Source of the DNA: Formicarius rufipectus
Taxonomy: Eukaryota > Chordata > Aves > Passeriformes > Formicariidae
DNA: 64,000 nucleotides
Direction: 5' to 3'
NCBI GenBank assembly: GCA_013399695.1
Contig: VXAU01000760.1
Coordinates: 186,001-250,000, forward strand
Each line of letters starts with the position of its first letter. The first letter of the stretch is position 1. Made by a program: the position numbers and the translations under genes. Below are positions 50,352-62,289 of the stretch, in pieces. The notes beneath the pieces are model-generated. The model had not been told where the DNA came from. It saw only the letters and a list, made by a program, of their open reading frames with translations, and made no database searches.

Positions 50352-50558
50352 AAATATGAAAAGCCTCACCAGACAGAAGAAGAGAGTGAGGAAGAAGACA
50401 TAGAAGATGAAGAGGAAGACACAACCAGTGCTGAATCAGATGAAAGTGAAGAGGATGAGGAGGAAGAGGAGGAAGAAGTGATTGTCCCAAAGGGAGACAA
50501 ACAGAATGCCACCAGGCAAGCGCAGCTGGAGTGGGATGATTCAACACTCCCCTACTAA
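50352..50558 (+). CDS. CLSTN2: CLSTN2 last coding exon: acidic tail, second W-acidic motif, stop
   Basis: 68 codons and TAA at 50556-50558. KYEKPHQTEEESEEED opens the tail and, joined to the preceding exon, makes NPMEKYE. A Glu/Asp-rich stretch (about residues 9-44, with TTSAESDESEEDEEEE) follows. The end is QNATRQAQLEWDDSTLPY. EWDDSTLPY is the second W-acidic kinesin-light-chain-binding motif. The C-terminal LPY fits CLSTN2; CLSTN1 ends LSY as I recall. The acidic tract is coded by GAA/GAG/GAT runs and has no indel that breaks the frame. Confidence 0.96.
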   Translation, partial: KYEKPHQTEEESEEEDIEDEEEDTTSAESDESEEDEEEEEEEVIVPKGDKQNATRQAQLEWDDSTLPY

Positions 50559-50762
50559 CAGCCCTCCAGCCACATTGCTCTTTTGTAACAACCAATACAA
50601 TGGTTTTTCAGTCTAGGAATTCATTGACAGGATTTGAACTTCTGCTTGCCTATAACTGTTTTGCCTAAAATGATCTTATTGTAGTAATTGGTAATGATAG
50701 AACTGACCCTTTTCTTGCAAAGCCTGGGGAAAATGTGGTACAAACATACTGGCATAGCCAGT

Positions 50763-50768
50763 AATAAA
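50763..50768 (+). promoter_or_regulatory. CLSTN2: Candidate proximal poly(A) signal AATAAA
   Basis: First canonical hexamer after the stop, 205 bases downstream. The following 40 bases are not clearly GU-rich, so use is uncertain. Confidence 0.3.
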
Positions 50769-51759
50769 ATAATTGAGACCCTGAGCTGTTAGCAAGCATA
50801 GTTCTCACTTCCTGCTTCTATACTGCAGATACATGACAAAAGTCCTGTCACTCGACCCCATAGAGGTTTCTGCCTTTGCTGTTATTTTCCTACAAGAGAG
50901 ATTTCAGCTTGTTACAAAGAATTACTTGTATGGGTCCAAATAACAGTAGCCATTTGACTTCATGGTCTTACAGGTGTAAATTTTAATCCACCTCTAAATT
51001 GGGGCAGTTTTAGTGCTACAGAGGTCAGAGACTGAATTCCATTTGTTGTCTCATCCTACCTTCTTGGATTTTAACTGTCCTCTGCAAGAGAATATCTAGG
51101 ACCTGACATGGAATGCATGTGTGCCTATGTAGAAGGACAGTGTATTTTTCCAGGCATGCTGTCAGACCCTCAAGAGAGGGATTTTTATCCAACCTACCGC
51201 TAGAAATTTAAAAGCGTTTAAAAATAACCAGCAACAAGGGGCTGCTGAAGGTTACAAAAGAAACAACCAAACCCAATTCATTGTGTGTCCACAGATTGAG
51301 TAATGTGATCTTATGCAAACTGTAAATTCTAATGGGATTGATTCACTGAAAATCTGTAGAGCTGCTCATTAGTTATGGATTGAGCAATTTGCAGCAAATC
51401 GATGCTTTAAACCGTCTGCCTCATAAAATCATTAGCTTGCTGCTGCATCTTACTGAAGTAGTGGAAAATAAGTGACCCCATTATTCCATAGCTATGTATG
51501 GCTGGGATTTAAACAATTATTTCAGATGAGGAAATTGTTCCCTTTTGTTTAGTGAATGCCAGCTGAAATTCCTGTCTCACTGTATTCTGTAAAACATTAT
51601 GCCCTGTTTCTTCTGTACCCCTGCCCACCTATAGTGGCACAAGAGAAAGGAACAACATCCACAACTGTCAGCTCTCTTTTGTGCTCATAATTCTCCCTTA
51701 TTTCTTCTTCCTGAAGCCATTAATGTTGAGAAAAGGTTTTATAAAGTAGAACAAGGAGA

Positions 51760-51765
51760 AATAAA
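51760..51765 (+). promoter_or_regulatory. CLSTN2: Candidate poly(A) signal AATAAA
   Basis: A canonical hexamer 1.2 kb past the stop, about 110 bases before an A-rich genomic tract. No strong GU-rich element follows within 40 bases. Confidence 0.25.
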
Positions 51766-51873
51766 ACCTACCTGGAACCAAAATAATTGAAAGCAAAAAC
51801 TAAACTCTTAAGAGATCGAGAGAGTATTTTAGTTTGTTATGGTAACACAGCATATTTTTCTTAAACACTGTTT

Positions 51874-51902
51874 AAAAAAGAAAAAAAAAAAAGAAAAAAA
51901 AA
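51874..51902 (+). repeat. A-rich tract in 3' UTR region
   Basis: 26 of 29 bases or more are A, interrupted by single G. Genomic A-tracts of this size cause internal priming in oligo-dT libraries, so a transcript end mapped here would be suspect. Confidence 0.85.
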
Positions 51903-52560
51903 GCAAAGTTACATACATTGTGTTGTTAAGTCTGTGTGGTGTGTTTTTTGTCCCCTTTCCTTAAGTACCTTTGCATCTTCAACTGCTCTGCATCCCAAAT
52001 GCTGCAGCACTTGCTAGAAAACTGCTCTAATGCATTAAAAAAAATGGCATGGGAGAGAATGCTGCTTAGTGGCTTGTCTCGTTTTTTTAGGTTTTTTTTC
52101 CCCCTCTAAGTACTTAATTTTCTTTACAATTTCATCATTGACTTTCACTTTTGTAATCTGCTGTTTAAAAAGAGCTGCTTCCTCTTCTCCCCTCCCCCAG
52201 AGAAACAAGCAGTCTTGCCCCAACAGGTCCTTCCTGGGCACCCCTGAGGGGTGGTTGATGTTACAAAGGGTAATTGGAGCAATCTTTGGAGTATCCACAC
52301 CCCCTAATACTAAATTATTAGCAACTCCTGAATGTCTTAGAATATAGAGAATATATTGTGAGTTTGGGGATTCTTTTAATTCCAGTTTCTGCATCTGATA
52401 GTTGAAGGGAAATGCTGACAGCAACTGGGCCTTGTAGTTTAACAACTAGAAAGTAAATGAAAAACCTCGATATTAATTTTAAAATGAGATCTTCATGCTG
52501 TTATTTGTTGTGCCAACAGTCATGTTGTCACATGACTTAAGACAGGCACTACAGGAGTTT

Positions 52561-52606
52561 TCTTATGTTAGCAGTCCTGTTTCCTTCTTATTCTCTCACA
52601 TGTGTT
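52561..52606 (+). repeat. Short dispersed repeat, copy 1
   Basis: This shares TCTTATGTTAGCAGTCCT and, after a short gap, TTCTCTCACATG with 56415-56454. The copies lie 3.9 kb apart in the same orientation. Confidence 0.7.
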
Positions 52607-53637
52607 AAACTTAGAAGCATGTTTGCAGAACAAAGCCCACATAAATACAATTTATCTGCAGGAACAACAACTGTAAAAATGTCCAAAATTTCTGCTTAAA
52701 AATTAATATATCTGAATATCCTGAACTGTTATGTTAGATCAGTTCCTAGCACCCTGGTATCCTAAATCATTTCCCAGTGTTGAGTTTCATTAGTGACATG
52801 AAGCAGGCTCTTCATGATGCTTGTTTTCAGCACATATCAGCAAGCCTTTCTGCTCAGAAAGAAAAAGATTTAAAAGTAGATATTTGAAAATCAATTTCAG
52901 ATTTAAAACTGGACTTAAATTATTTTGAAGTTTCTGTTATTGCTGATTATGATTACTGTGTTTGGGGTTTTTTTTATGATAGCAAACCTTAAGAAAACTT
53001 GAAAACAGCAATTTACAACCTTATTGACAGCCTTTAATTGTTTTATGTGTTTGTGAATTCATCAGTGTGTTTCTCCATTTAACAGACTTTTATCTTTTTG
53101 TTACTGGAAGCAGATCTTTTCAGGTTGCACTCACACATTACACAGGAAGCAAAGTATTTACTGTAAATAAACCTACATTTTTAAACCTAAGCAAAGTAAT
53201 ACAGGCATGTGTGTTATCACTAAAATTTGGTTTGCAGTCAGATATTCAACACACTAAAATGTTTCACTGTACTTATTTTAGATTACTCAATGGAGTGCAT
53301 TATGCAGCATCTTTCATTCAAATAAACAGAAGAATCTTTTTCACAAAATGTTAGCAAGAGTGAAATACATCTTCACAAAATGAACCCTAGAATATTTGTA
53401 TAGCACTGACAGCAATGGCTCCATGAGCAAAAGCCTACGTATAGAAAACCAGAGAAATATCACTTTTTCTAAAACCATTTTAACAATATTTACTCCCCTC
53501 CATCAATTATTTTTTGATGTGAGCTACTTGCTTTGAAAGAAACCAGAACATATACACATATATGTGCAGACACATGTGGGGGTTTTCCCCTAATCAAAAG
53601 CCAAAAGTCTCTCCTTTCCTCTCTGGAAAAAAAATTA

Positions 53638-54078
53638 TTAGAATTATAAAATCAGTAAGATTAGGAAAGACCTCTAAGATCACTGAGTCCAACCTTTAAC
53701 CCAGCACTGCCAAGTTCATGTCCCTGAACACCAACTACACATCTTTTAGAAAGCTCCAGGGATGGTGACTCCACCACTGCCCTGAGCAGCCTATTCCAGC
53801 ACTGGACAACTCTTTCAATGAGGACATTTTCCCTCATGTCCAATCTAAACGTCCCTGGTACAGCTCAAGGCCCCTTGCCCTGTCACTTGTTACCTGGCAG
53901 AAGATTCCCTGACTCCCACCTTGCTGACTCCTGTCATGCGATTGTAAAGAGTGAGAAAGTCCCCCCTAAACCTCCTGTTCTCCAGGCTAACCACCTCCAG
54001 CTCTTCAGCTGCTCCTCAGACTTGTGCTCCAAACTCTTCCCCAGCTCCATTGCCCTTCTCTGGACTCACTCCAGCACC
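53638..54078 (-). mobile_element. CR1 LINE fragment, 5'-truncated
   Basis: The + strand is the reverse complement of the CR1 3' end. It starts with a decayed 'agaattataaaatc' terminal repeat, followed by 'aaagacctctaagatcactg', 'agtccaacc', 'ccagggatggtgactccacc', 'agcagcctattccagcactg', 'ttttccctcatgtccaatct', 'ccccttgccctgtcactt', 'ttctccaggctaaccacc' and 'cccttctctggactcactcc'. That order is complete and colinear over about 440 bp. The start near the CR1 3' terminus and loss of the 5' part are normal for this family. Confidence 0.95.
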
Positions 54079-55926
54079 TCAGTGTCCTGAGGTGACTTTT
54101 TTTAAAGTAGCAATAAACAAGTGTATCCAAAGAAAACATTTCTGAAGAGATACCCAGAATACAGGAATCTGTGACGCCAGAGGTCTAAAATGCCATTATA
54201 TCACTGATGCCTTTAAGTCTTTGAAATTCTATTCTATGGCTAGGAAAAGCTGCAAAACCTACAAATGCAAATTCAAGGTGGTAATATATGATGTTATCTG
54301 AATTACTATAACTGCCTAAGTGGCCATTCATGATTAATAGCTCTCATTTCTTTTTTCAAGTCTACCCTTTCCACAGGTATTTTATCTTTGCAAGTAAACC
54401 TTAAAATGCACAGCTGTTGAGATTAATCTCAATATTTACTCCATTGACTGACACCAGTTCAAATTAGAAATAGATGTTTAGGGTACATGGCATGTTTAAA
54501 ACTAATTAAAATAAATTATTGCTATTTGTTCATTCAAACAGGTAATAATATCCTGCAGTGGTGGCATGGCTGCATTTTAGCTGGTGATGATCTCCCTTGC
54601 CAAGGGCTGATGGGAAGGAGCAGTTTATTTCATAATGGTGCTGAGCTTGCTGAGCACCTGTGCACCATCCTTACTTAGTTCCAGAAGAAAATAAGACTCA
54701 GAGGGTTGCAAAGTTCCTCCTGTAGGGATGAAATCCACTCTCTCAGTGGCAGGAGCTGTCCCTGCCTGACCCTAAACCAAAAATAATGGTATGGGAGATG
54801 AGTAGCCCCAGGTGAGGACTGGTCAGATGGTAATGCAGCAGCCACCCTCAGTTCTTTTTGGCAAAGCCTTTTGAGCCCTGCATCTACTTCTGTCCAGCTG
54901 CCTCTTTCCCTGACCTGTAAGCTGAGAGGCAGCTTTAATCTCTTACCTGGTAGGAATCCCAGCAGGTTGGGACATGATGCTTCCCCCTCTGAAAGTTTTG
55001 GTGGCAGCACACACAGCACTCCATGCTCAGCAGGACAGCAGTGAAAGACTGTACTGAGGTGACAGCAGGTTAAGGTCTGCTGGGACTGAGCTGCTCCTGG
55101 TATCCTGGAATACAAATTATTACACCAAAGTTAAGGAGAGGAAACAAAACTGAGTACATCTCCAGGACTTCCTCTTCCCTTGATTGACATATGCTGACTA
55201 GAATGAATATCCTAAAACCTGATATCCCCCCTGAGATTTGGGATAGCCTGGTTTCATAATAAAATTACTGATAAAATTACTGAATTTAAAATAGTGGAAA
55301 TATTTGTGTGGACCTGGATTTGCAGGAGCCTCACCTACATGTTTCACTTACCTTTGATCACAAGTAATGGGATTAATGCACCTCAGGGTCTTCCCTGTAG
55401 CTGCTCATCTTGACTGAACAACTACTTAAAAAAGTTCTCCTCCACCAGTTGGGCAAATCTAAGGAGAAAGGAGAAAAAAACCAAACAACAAACATATCAA
55501 AGAGAATGTCAGAGACAGCAGAAATAAAAGCAGCTTTAAAATCACAAAACTTATTTCTGTTAATTGTGCATAATCCTGTGCTATATAAATATAACCTTCC
55601 TTATGCTTTAACCAGTATCACCAACCATGGAACAGCAATAGGTTCCTCCCTCCTCAGGCAGAAAGACTGGCAGGCTTTGTTCATGCCAGAGCCTCACTGC
55701 CCACAAACCTCCCAGTGTAGAAGTGCCACTGTCAACAGCCACAAGAGTGACAGCTGCCTTGTCCCTCAGAGGTCTCGGTGTTCCCAAAGAAACCAGTGCT
55801 CCTGTGCTTATGTCCAAGCCATGCAGCACTTTGTAATAGTAAATAATTAACTTTTACAGCACCCAGAAGCAAATAGTGATCCTGTAAGATCTTTGTACAT
55901 TTGGGTCAAATGTTTTGAAAAAGATC

Positions 55927-55932
55927 AATAAA
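55927..55932 (+). promoter_or_regulatory. CLSTN2: Candidate poly(A) signal AATAAA
   Basis: A hexamer with one UGUA upstream (TTTGTACATT near 55892) and a G/U-containing run downstream (CTGTGGGAAGTGG). This is a plausible intermediate poly(A) site. Confidence 0.4.
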
Positions 55933-56414
55933 AGCGTAAGCACTGTGGGAAGTGGAATATATCAGGTTCTTTAGTGCTGCACCTTCCAGGTTTCCAGTGA
56001 AGGAGATGACAGTCTCAGAGGAACCAACAAAGACTGTGTGTGCAGTGATCAGACTGTTGGCTTTAGCTTTAGGTTGTTGGTCTCTCCAAGAATGCAGCTT
56101 CTCTTTTTGTTAGCATGTAGAATAAAGGCACAAAGAATAAGCATGATCACCAAAGCTACAGCAGAGCAAAACTCATACTCTCTTAACACACTCAATGTCA
56201 AGAAAGATTTCTGCTAAATGTATAAGGAAAATTACTCCAATGATATCTGAGGAAGTAATTATACTTCATCACCTTGGTAGGACTAGTGAGGTTCAAGCCT
56301 GGCATGGTTTTTTTTTTTTTGGTTTTGTTCTTCCCTACAGAAGACCTGATCATAAAATAAAAATACAAAATGCTTGAACAGCACAAAAGTGAAAGGGGAG
56401 TAAGGGTTTTCATT

Positions 56415-56454
56415 TCTTATGTTAGCAGTCCTCTTTTATTCTCTCACATGGGTT
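56415..56454 (+). repeat. Short dispersed repeat, copy 2
   Basis: The partner of 52561-52606. It has a 6-base deletion in the middle and one G/T change near the end. Confidence 0.7.
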
Positions 56455-57944
56455 TTAAGATTAGAGTTTTAAAATAGTAAACAATTCTAGCCCAAATTAT
56501 TGAAGCTTAGCAGAATAAAATGAATCCAAAAGGTTTTTGCAAGCTCATAACTTAATTCCTGGGGGTGAAAAGGCAGGCACCAAGTTCAGATAACCCTTTC
56601 CCATGAGGCATTTTGCTACCTTTTGAGAGTAGGTGTTGCCAGTGGTTCAGTACTTAAGGTTTCCACGTCTCTGCTGCAAATAAGAATAGCAGTTCTGATG
56701 TCCTTCCCAAAGCACTGGAGTCTTGTAGATGAAAAGCACCATCAAAGAGCTTAGTGGTGTTATGGTTCAATAATTCTCTTGCAGCTCTGCTTGCAGCCCT
56801 CTGTTGTGGAGCTCTGTACATGTGCAAAAGGGATGACACAATGGTTACAGTCAAGAACTTTGGGCTGGCGCTTCAATAGCTATTGCATCTAAAGAAACAC
56901 TCTTGATAGAGTGAAGCATTGCAAACATTAAAACAGAGTTCAGGAAAAGCCCTCATTCCTATTTTCAGCACTAACTCCTGGGGGAATTGTGTATTCATCA
57001 ACTGTTGAAGCTACATGGTCGTGTATTGTCACTATTTATGTCTGTGCTGAGAACAAAGAAGCAGAAGGGGCTTTTTTCCCAGCTAAGTACATTGTATGAT
57101 AAAAGAGTTCAGCTTTCCCTGGGCAAGGTGCATAAAGCCTGCCAGACACAGAGAGAAGCTGTCTCCAAATAGGGAACAAAGGTTTTGCAATCATGTTCTA
57201 TCCTCAAACTTTAGAAACCCTGAAAATTTCATGGGAGTAAAAGGCTTTTCTTCAGCCCTACATAATTTTTTTGTATAAATCTGGATACAGTTTTGGGGTT
57301 TCAGAGGCATTTAGCTTCCCAATTATATGTAAAGTTCTTTCAGGTGTCTTTAGGTGTATTGAGCCATAAACCTATTTTTGGCTGAACATATCCTGATGTG
57401 GGGGTAGGGGGGGGAGGAGAAAAAAAATAATTATGTCTTTTTTCTTTCTAATCCTGCCTCCCCTAAATACATAAACATCTACAAAAGGCTTGATGAGACA
57501 ACCCTGACCAAGTCTATGACTACAATGACATTTCAAACCAGTCCTGAAATTGGCAATATATTGTCTACAATCTGCTTAATGTGCACACGTATAGATGAGA
57601 AGGTGGATGGTTGTTTTAGCTGGGCATGCTCTTTGGAATGTGAATGGATCAGCTGCAGTCAGTGCTTTTAGAGAACTGAATTATTATTTAGGGAAGAGTA
57701 AACAGGCAGAAGTAAAAAGTTAGAAGAGAATACTGCATGAATAACAGAAAGAGCTAAGGTTTACATTGGTTTGAAAAAAGCTGGACTGTATTCTTGTAGG
57801 AAAAAAAAAAAAAGACATTAAAAGCTTGAGTGTCAAATGGTAAAAAAGTGGAAACATGCTGTTTTCATGCCAGAACTGAGAGCACTCAGAATGAACAGGA
57901 AAGAGCAGGAATAGGATGTTGAAGGGTTCTGAGATGACCACATC

Positions 57945-58004
57945 TATATGCACACACACGTGTATCTGTATATATATCTATATATACCAAAAAAAAAAAA
58001 AAAA
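57945..58004 (+). repeat. CA/TA-rich microsatellite plus A-run
   Basis: A compound simple repeat: (CA)4, alternating TA tracts, then a run of about 16 A. Confidence 0.85.
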
Positions 58005-58954
58005 GAAATCACCCACAATCTCACCACGGAGGTGGTGGTTGTGGTAAGGAACCTGAAGCTCCAGTTATTTAGCACAGTTGATGTTTCTGTAGCTGCCTCC
58101 TTAGTTGCAGTTGCACCACCTCCAGCAAAGCTGGGAAGGGAGCAAGACCTTGAGAGGTGTTGCTACACTGTGTTTACATTAAATAGGAAATTTTAGGGCC
58201 AAGGAAGGCCCCTGAGGGTTGGGGGCAAAACATTCTGTCTGCTGTGACCCAAATTCGAGGTACAGTTACCACCCATTTTAATTTTAGGTAAGAAATGAAG
58301 CTTTTGCACACAGACAACTGTGCTTATTAGTTACAGAGATTTTTTAGAACCAACGTACTCTGTAGGTTGATGAACTGGAAGTACCCAAGACAGGCTATAC
58401 TCTGTATTGCAAAGGCCCTTAAATGAACTTTGTGTTGATGCAGTCTTCTAAGTGACCACATAGTTAAGACTCATAATTTTTGAGATTGTACAGAAAAGAA
58501 TTTCAAGAACAATGATCCTCCCTGAACAAATCCGAGGTCTGAAGTTATTACCTTCATTCTCAGAGTCCATTACTCTCAGACGTATTGGCTTTCCCACAAC
58601 TGATCTAAAAATGTGGGGTACATCTGAAAAGAGGTGAAAGTTTTAAATATTCTCTTACAAATAGTGCACCACCAGAATCTTGAGTAAATTCCTGCTTGTG
58701 GTTACCAGGCAATTCTGTTCAAAGGGTCAACACAACAGGGATGGACAGACAGACCAGAATCAGTTAATGCTCTGCAGAGCAATACACATTATGGTTAGGC
58801 TTCCTAAGAACTGCTTCTAAATTTCAGTGTGTTTAGAAGTTGCTGCTAGACTCATCAAATCCTAGAAATAAAGACTACTAGACAGGAAAAGTAGTGCAGG
58901 TAGAGTAACTATGCTAACAGTGCAGAATTGTTCCCTAGGATATATTTTCTAGTG

Positions 58955-59300
58955 TTGGGCGTGCTTCAACCTACTGAAATATTTCTAAGCCTGGGGCTTC
59001 TACTGCTTCCCTTAGGAGATTGTTCTCGAGCCTGTTAGAATTCACCACTAGAAAACTTTTCCTGGAAATGACTTTAAATAATCCTTTTTGTAATCTTTAT
59101 CTCATTAGTCCCAGTTATACCCTTTTGCACCCCTCTAAATAATTCCTCTAACCATGATTTATATCCTTTGAATATTTTTAGATAGTTATCAAGTCTGTTG
59201 CCTCTGGTAATTTATTAGAGAATCTGTGAAACCCTCCTCATCCCACTTCATTCCTTCAGTCTCATATTTCTTACCTTTTCATGAAACTTCATTAATACAA
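58955..59300 (-). mobile_element. Candidate old CR1-type fragment
   Basis: The + strand has landmarks of a reverse-complemented, decayed CR1/L3-like element: 'ttgttctcgagcctgttaga', 'ttcaccactagaaaactttt', 'cctggaaatg', then 'cccagttataccc', 'tttagatagttatcaagtct' and 'cccttcattccttcag'-type blocks. The order fits, but identity is low and the ends are uncertain. Confidence 0.5.
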
Positions 59301-61345
59301 AAACTAAAACCCTGGTATTTCCTTTAATTAGTCACGGTCAGTTCACTCTGTTAAAGTGCTCTATGTTGGTGTGTGTCACTGAATAGGTTATCAAGGGTTA
59401 AACAATTAACAGTTGATTCTTTTTTTTTCAAGATCTTGTCTGTAATCTATGGATGAGTTCTCCAATGATATGAATTTGGCAGTGTCTTTTATGCTGGTAT
59501 GATTTAACAAATCAAACCAATAAATGCTGGAGCCAACCAACTAATAATCCAAAGTTGTAATTTGTTAAAAATCAGATGGCTGTCATTAATGTGAAAACAG
59601 ACATTGTCATTCATGTGCCCATGGTTTTAAGTATCCCTACACAAAACAGTAACTACTATGTGTGCTTTCATTGAAGACAGGTTGTGCTGCTTCTCCTCAA
59701 ATCTCATTGGTAGAATGCACCTACCTACTTTCTAAAACAAGTACTCCATATTTCCAGCCATGTGCTCACTGCTGCAAAGAAATAGAATTGTGCCAGCTTT
59801 TCTAATTACTGCCATGCCTCATATTGCAAATTTGTGAGGCGTTTATGGTCGCTGACTGGTGTGATGCCTATGTGGTTCATTTTCAAGCATGCCTCAAGCA
59901 AACCTCTGTTCTCTGGCTCAGAACCCTGATTCCACAGGCAAACAGGAAGGATGTACAAAGCCAGCTTTGGTCTTTAGATTGATCTGTTCCCTCCTGCTTC
60001 TGAAGGCCAAACCAGAAGAGAAATCCTTGTGCTCAAAGGCCCACTGCATCACTAAGACCCAAGGGAAATAAAAGCATCTCTCTCGTTTGCTCTCTCTACA
60101 AAGGTTGGTGTGAAAGGGAGAGCAGGAGCACTGAAGCTTCCAGGGCTGACTTTGGGGAACTCTACACTTCCCTCAGCACATCTCTGTGCCCAGTAGGTGT
60201 CAATCAGCACTGTGCAAACTACACTGCAGGAAGAGAGGAATTGCCATCAGTGAGCACTTGCCACTTCTCTGCTCACCTTTCCAAAACGAGCCATTGCTTG
60301 AAGAGTAACCCAGTAGACTGAGTGGGAAGATGAATGAGCCGTGCAAGGTGAGGGGGTTGTAACACCAAGGGAGAGGAAAAATAAGAGTAATTCCTGAGCA
60401 AGTAGCTGTAAAACATGACTTAAATTGAGATGAGCAGGAGAGCAGGAATCAGTCATGCTGAATATTTCTGCAGTTTGGTGAAAGGGGCTGTTCTTGTTAA
60501 AATTAACCATATAGTTATTAAAAATTTTATATGTTACAGATAGTGTAGGATTTTGAAGAGGGAGAACTAATCTCATCATGCTGAATGTAACAGCTGTGTT
60601 CTAATTGGCTGGGGCAATTCTATTTCATCTTTCATCACAGCTTGACAGTAAAAGTGATACTTCATCTGCCTGCAAAAATGTGGAACAGTTCCTCATTCCC
60701 TCATTGCTTCCATGTTGGTGCATTAGTTCTTGTTGAGGAGCAGTAACTGCAGTTGGTAGCATGTATTTTGTAGCTTGGGATTGCTTCCTAGCAGTCCAAT
60801 TTCTGTGTAGTTGTGGCCACTTCTATTGATAATAAAAATATACCAGAGAAGGGATTCAAATAAATATATGCTTTATGGTTGTGACTCCTTAAATGTTTCT
60901 CAAACCAACAGACTCTTCAGTCCAGAAGAGATACTCTTATATGAAATATCTTCATGTGAAACAACCATAAACCACATCTTGAAATGTCTTGTTGCAGATG
61001 CTAATTGCATTTCTGAAAGCATGAATCTATACCATTTATGCAGTATGATGAATTAAATTACTATATGCAATTAAAAAGGGGAATATGAAATGATTTTTGA
61101 ACAGATACAAATCTGCTGTTTCAAAAACACCTAATCCTTTCTTTATGAAAATGTACAGTAAATTTTAACACATAGTACAGTACATGAAACCCAACTTTAC
61201 ATATAGTGGTTAGAAAATTTGTACAAAACCCCTTCCATGGAGTAGTGGTGTATTTCAAAAAGCCATGTCAATTTGCACAGTCATTTATGAATTCAACATT
61301 GTTAATATCCATGTTTTCCACATGACTGATTCAATGCATAATCAA

Positions 61346-61475
61346 AATAAATCTGTTACTTTAAAGTTTGTTCTGTACATCTGTACCTGTATAAAGCCAG
61401 ATTCATTTTTGTGGTCACTATGGCACTTTCTGTGAATTGGCCAATAAATATAATTTTAGAATTTCACATAAAAGG
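61346..61475 (+). promoter_or_regulatory. CLSTN2: Likely distal poly(A) site of CLSTN2
   Basis: Three UGUA elements (61374, 61382 and 61388) lie 52-69 bases before an AATAAA at 61443-61448. A second AATAAA is at 61346-61351. About 30 bases after the main hexamer comes a U/GU-rich run (GTTCTGTAATCTTTATTTC). UGUA tetramers upstream are the known binding site of the CFIm complex, and this full arrangement is the best in the window. I infer cleavage near 61460-61475. Confidence 0.55.
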
Positions 61476-61607
61476 TAATGTTCTGTAATCTTTATTTCAC
61501 TATTTATTGGAATGCTCTCATTTCCTGAACAATAACCCTTAAACATTAACACACCTGGTGGCAAAGGTTAAATATCTGGTCTATATATGTCAGTTGTTCT
61601 GCTAATT

Positions 61608-61662
61608 CATATATATAGTTCTAATAATAATAATATATAACATATATAATTCTAATAATGGA
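61608..61662 (+). repeat. AT-rich simple repeat
   Basis: Interleaved (TA)n and (AAT)n tracts. Confidence 0.8.
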
Positions 61663-62213
61663 AGAATATGCCATATGTCAAAAGACTCAGTCCAGTTTTA
61701 GAGCACCTGCATAACTTTGCATCCTGCTGCTGAAATATGGAAAGGGAACTTTCTGAATACCTGTTGGTATTTACATTTAATAACCATCTATTTTCACACT
61801 TCATTTTGGTGTGATAAAAGATGATAAAATATTAAAGAGAAGGAAGAATATACCATATATTACACGCATAAAATGTGAAATAGTACCAAGGGGAAAAGCA
61901 TAATTTTGAGTCACCTGCCTATGAATTCCATTAGCACATGTAATGATGTATGGGATCTTATCCCATACAGGAATGTATCTGGTCTGCTTTGTGCCTTCTG
62001 CTCCACCCTAGAGCTCCCCTCCTTGTTAGCTCCTTTGGTTTAACATCATGTTACACTGATTACTGAGAAGTGACCTACACCTCACAACACAATAAAGACT
62101 CAACATAAACACATCATTAGCCACGTGCAGTTAAGCTCCCAACATCAGCTAAAATGCAACAAAGCTCTTTTGAGTTTTCTGGAGGGTTCATTTCGTGCTT
62201 CAGAAGTCTGTGA

Positions 62214-62289
62214 CAAGCAAAAGCTCAACCTGAACATCCAAATCACTGCCTCAAGCAAAAGCTTAACCTGAACGACCAAATCACTGCCT
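62214..62289 (+). repeat. 38-bp tandem duplication, two units
   Basis: Units 62214-62251 and 62252-62289 both begin CAAGCAAAAGCT and end CCAAATCACTGCCT. They differ at three positions. Confidence 0.92.

Larger units (their letters stand above)
50559..61470 (+). other. CLSTN2: Putative CLSTN2 3' UTR, about 10.9 kb
   Basis: No other gene is visible on either strand between the stop codon and about 61.47 kb. The sequence is AT-rich and has several AATAAA hexamers (50763, 51760, 55927, 61346, 61443). The strongest poly(A) context is the last one. Calsyntenin-2 is known to me as a gene with a very long 3' UTR, so I infer that this stretch is mostly transcribed. The boundary is not proven. It contains CR1 fragments at 53638-54078 and 58955-59300. 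Frames of 130-146 codons at 52035-52445, 54675-55115 and 55410-55850 have no homology I can name. Confidence 0.5.

Noticed and set aside
50379..50480. GAA/GAG-rich run as a simple-sequence repeat
   Set aside because: It codes in frame for the acidic calsyntenin tail; an imperfect purine run is expected there.
54675..55115. 146-codon - strand open frame
   Set aside because: Low-complexity Leu/Ser-rich translation with no recognisable motif, inside the putative 3' UTR.
55410..55850. 146-codon + strand open frame
   Set aside because: No homology I can name; overlapped by another open frame on the other strand.
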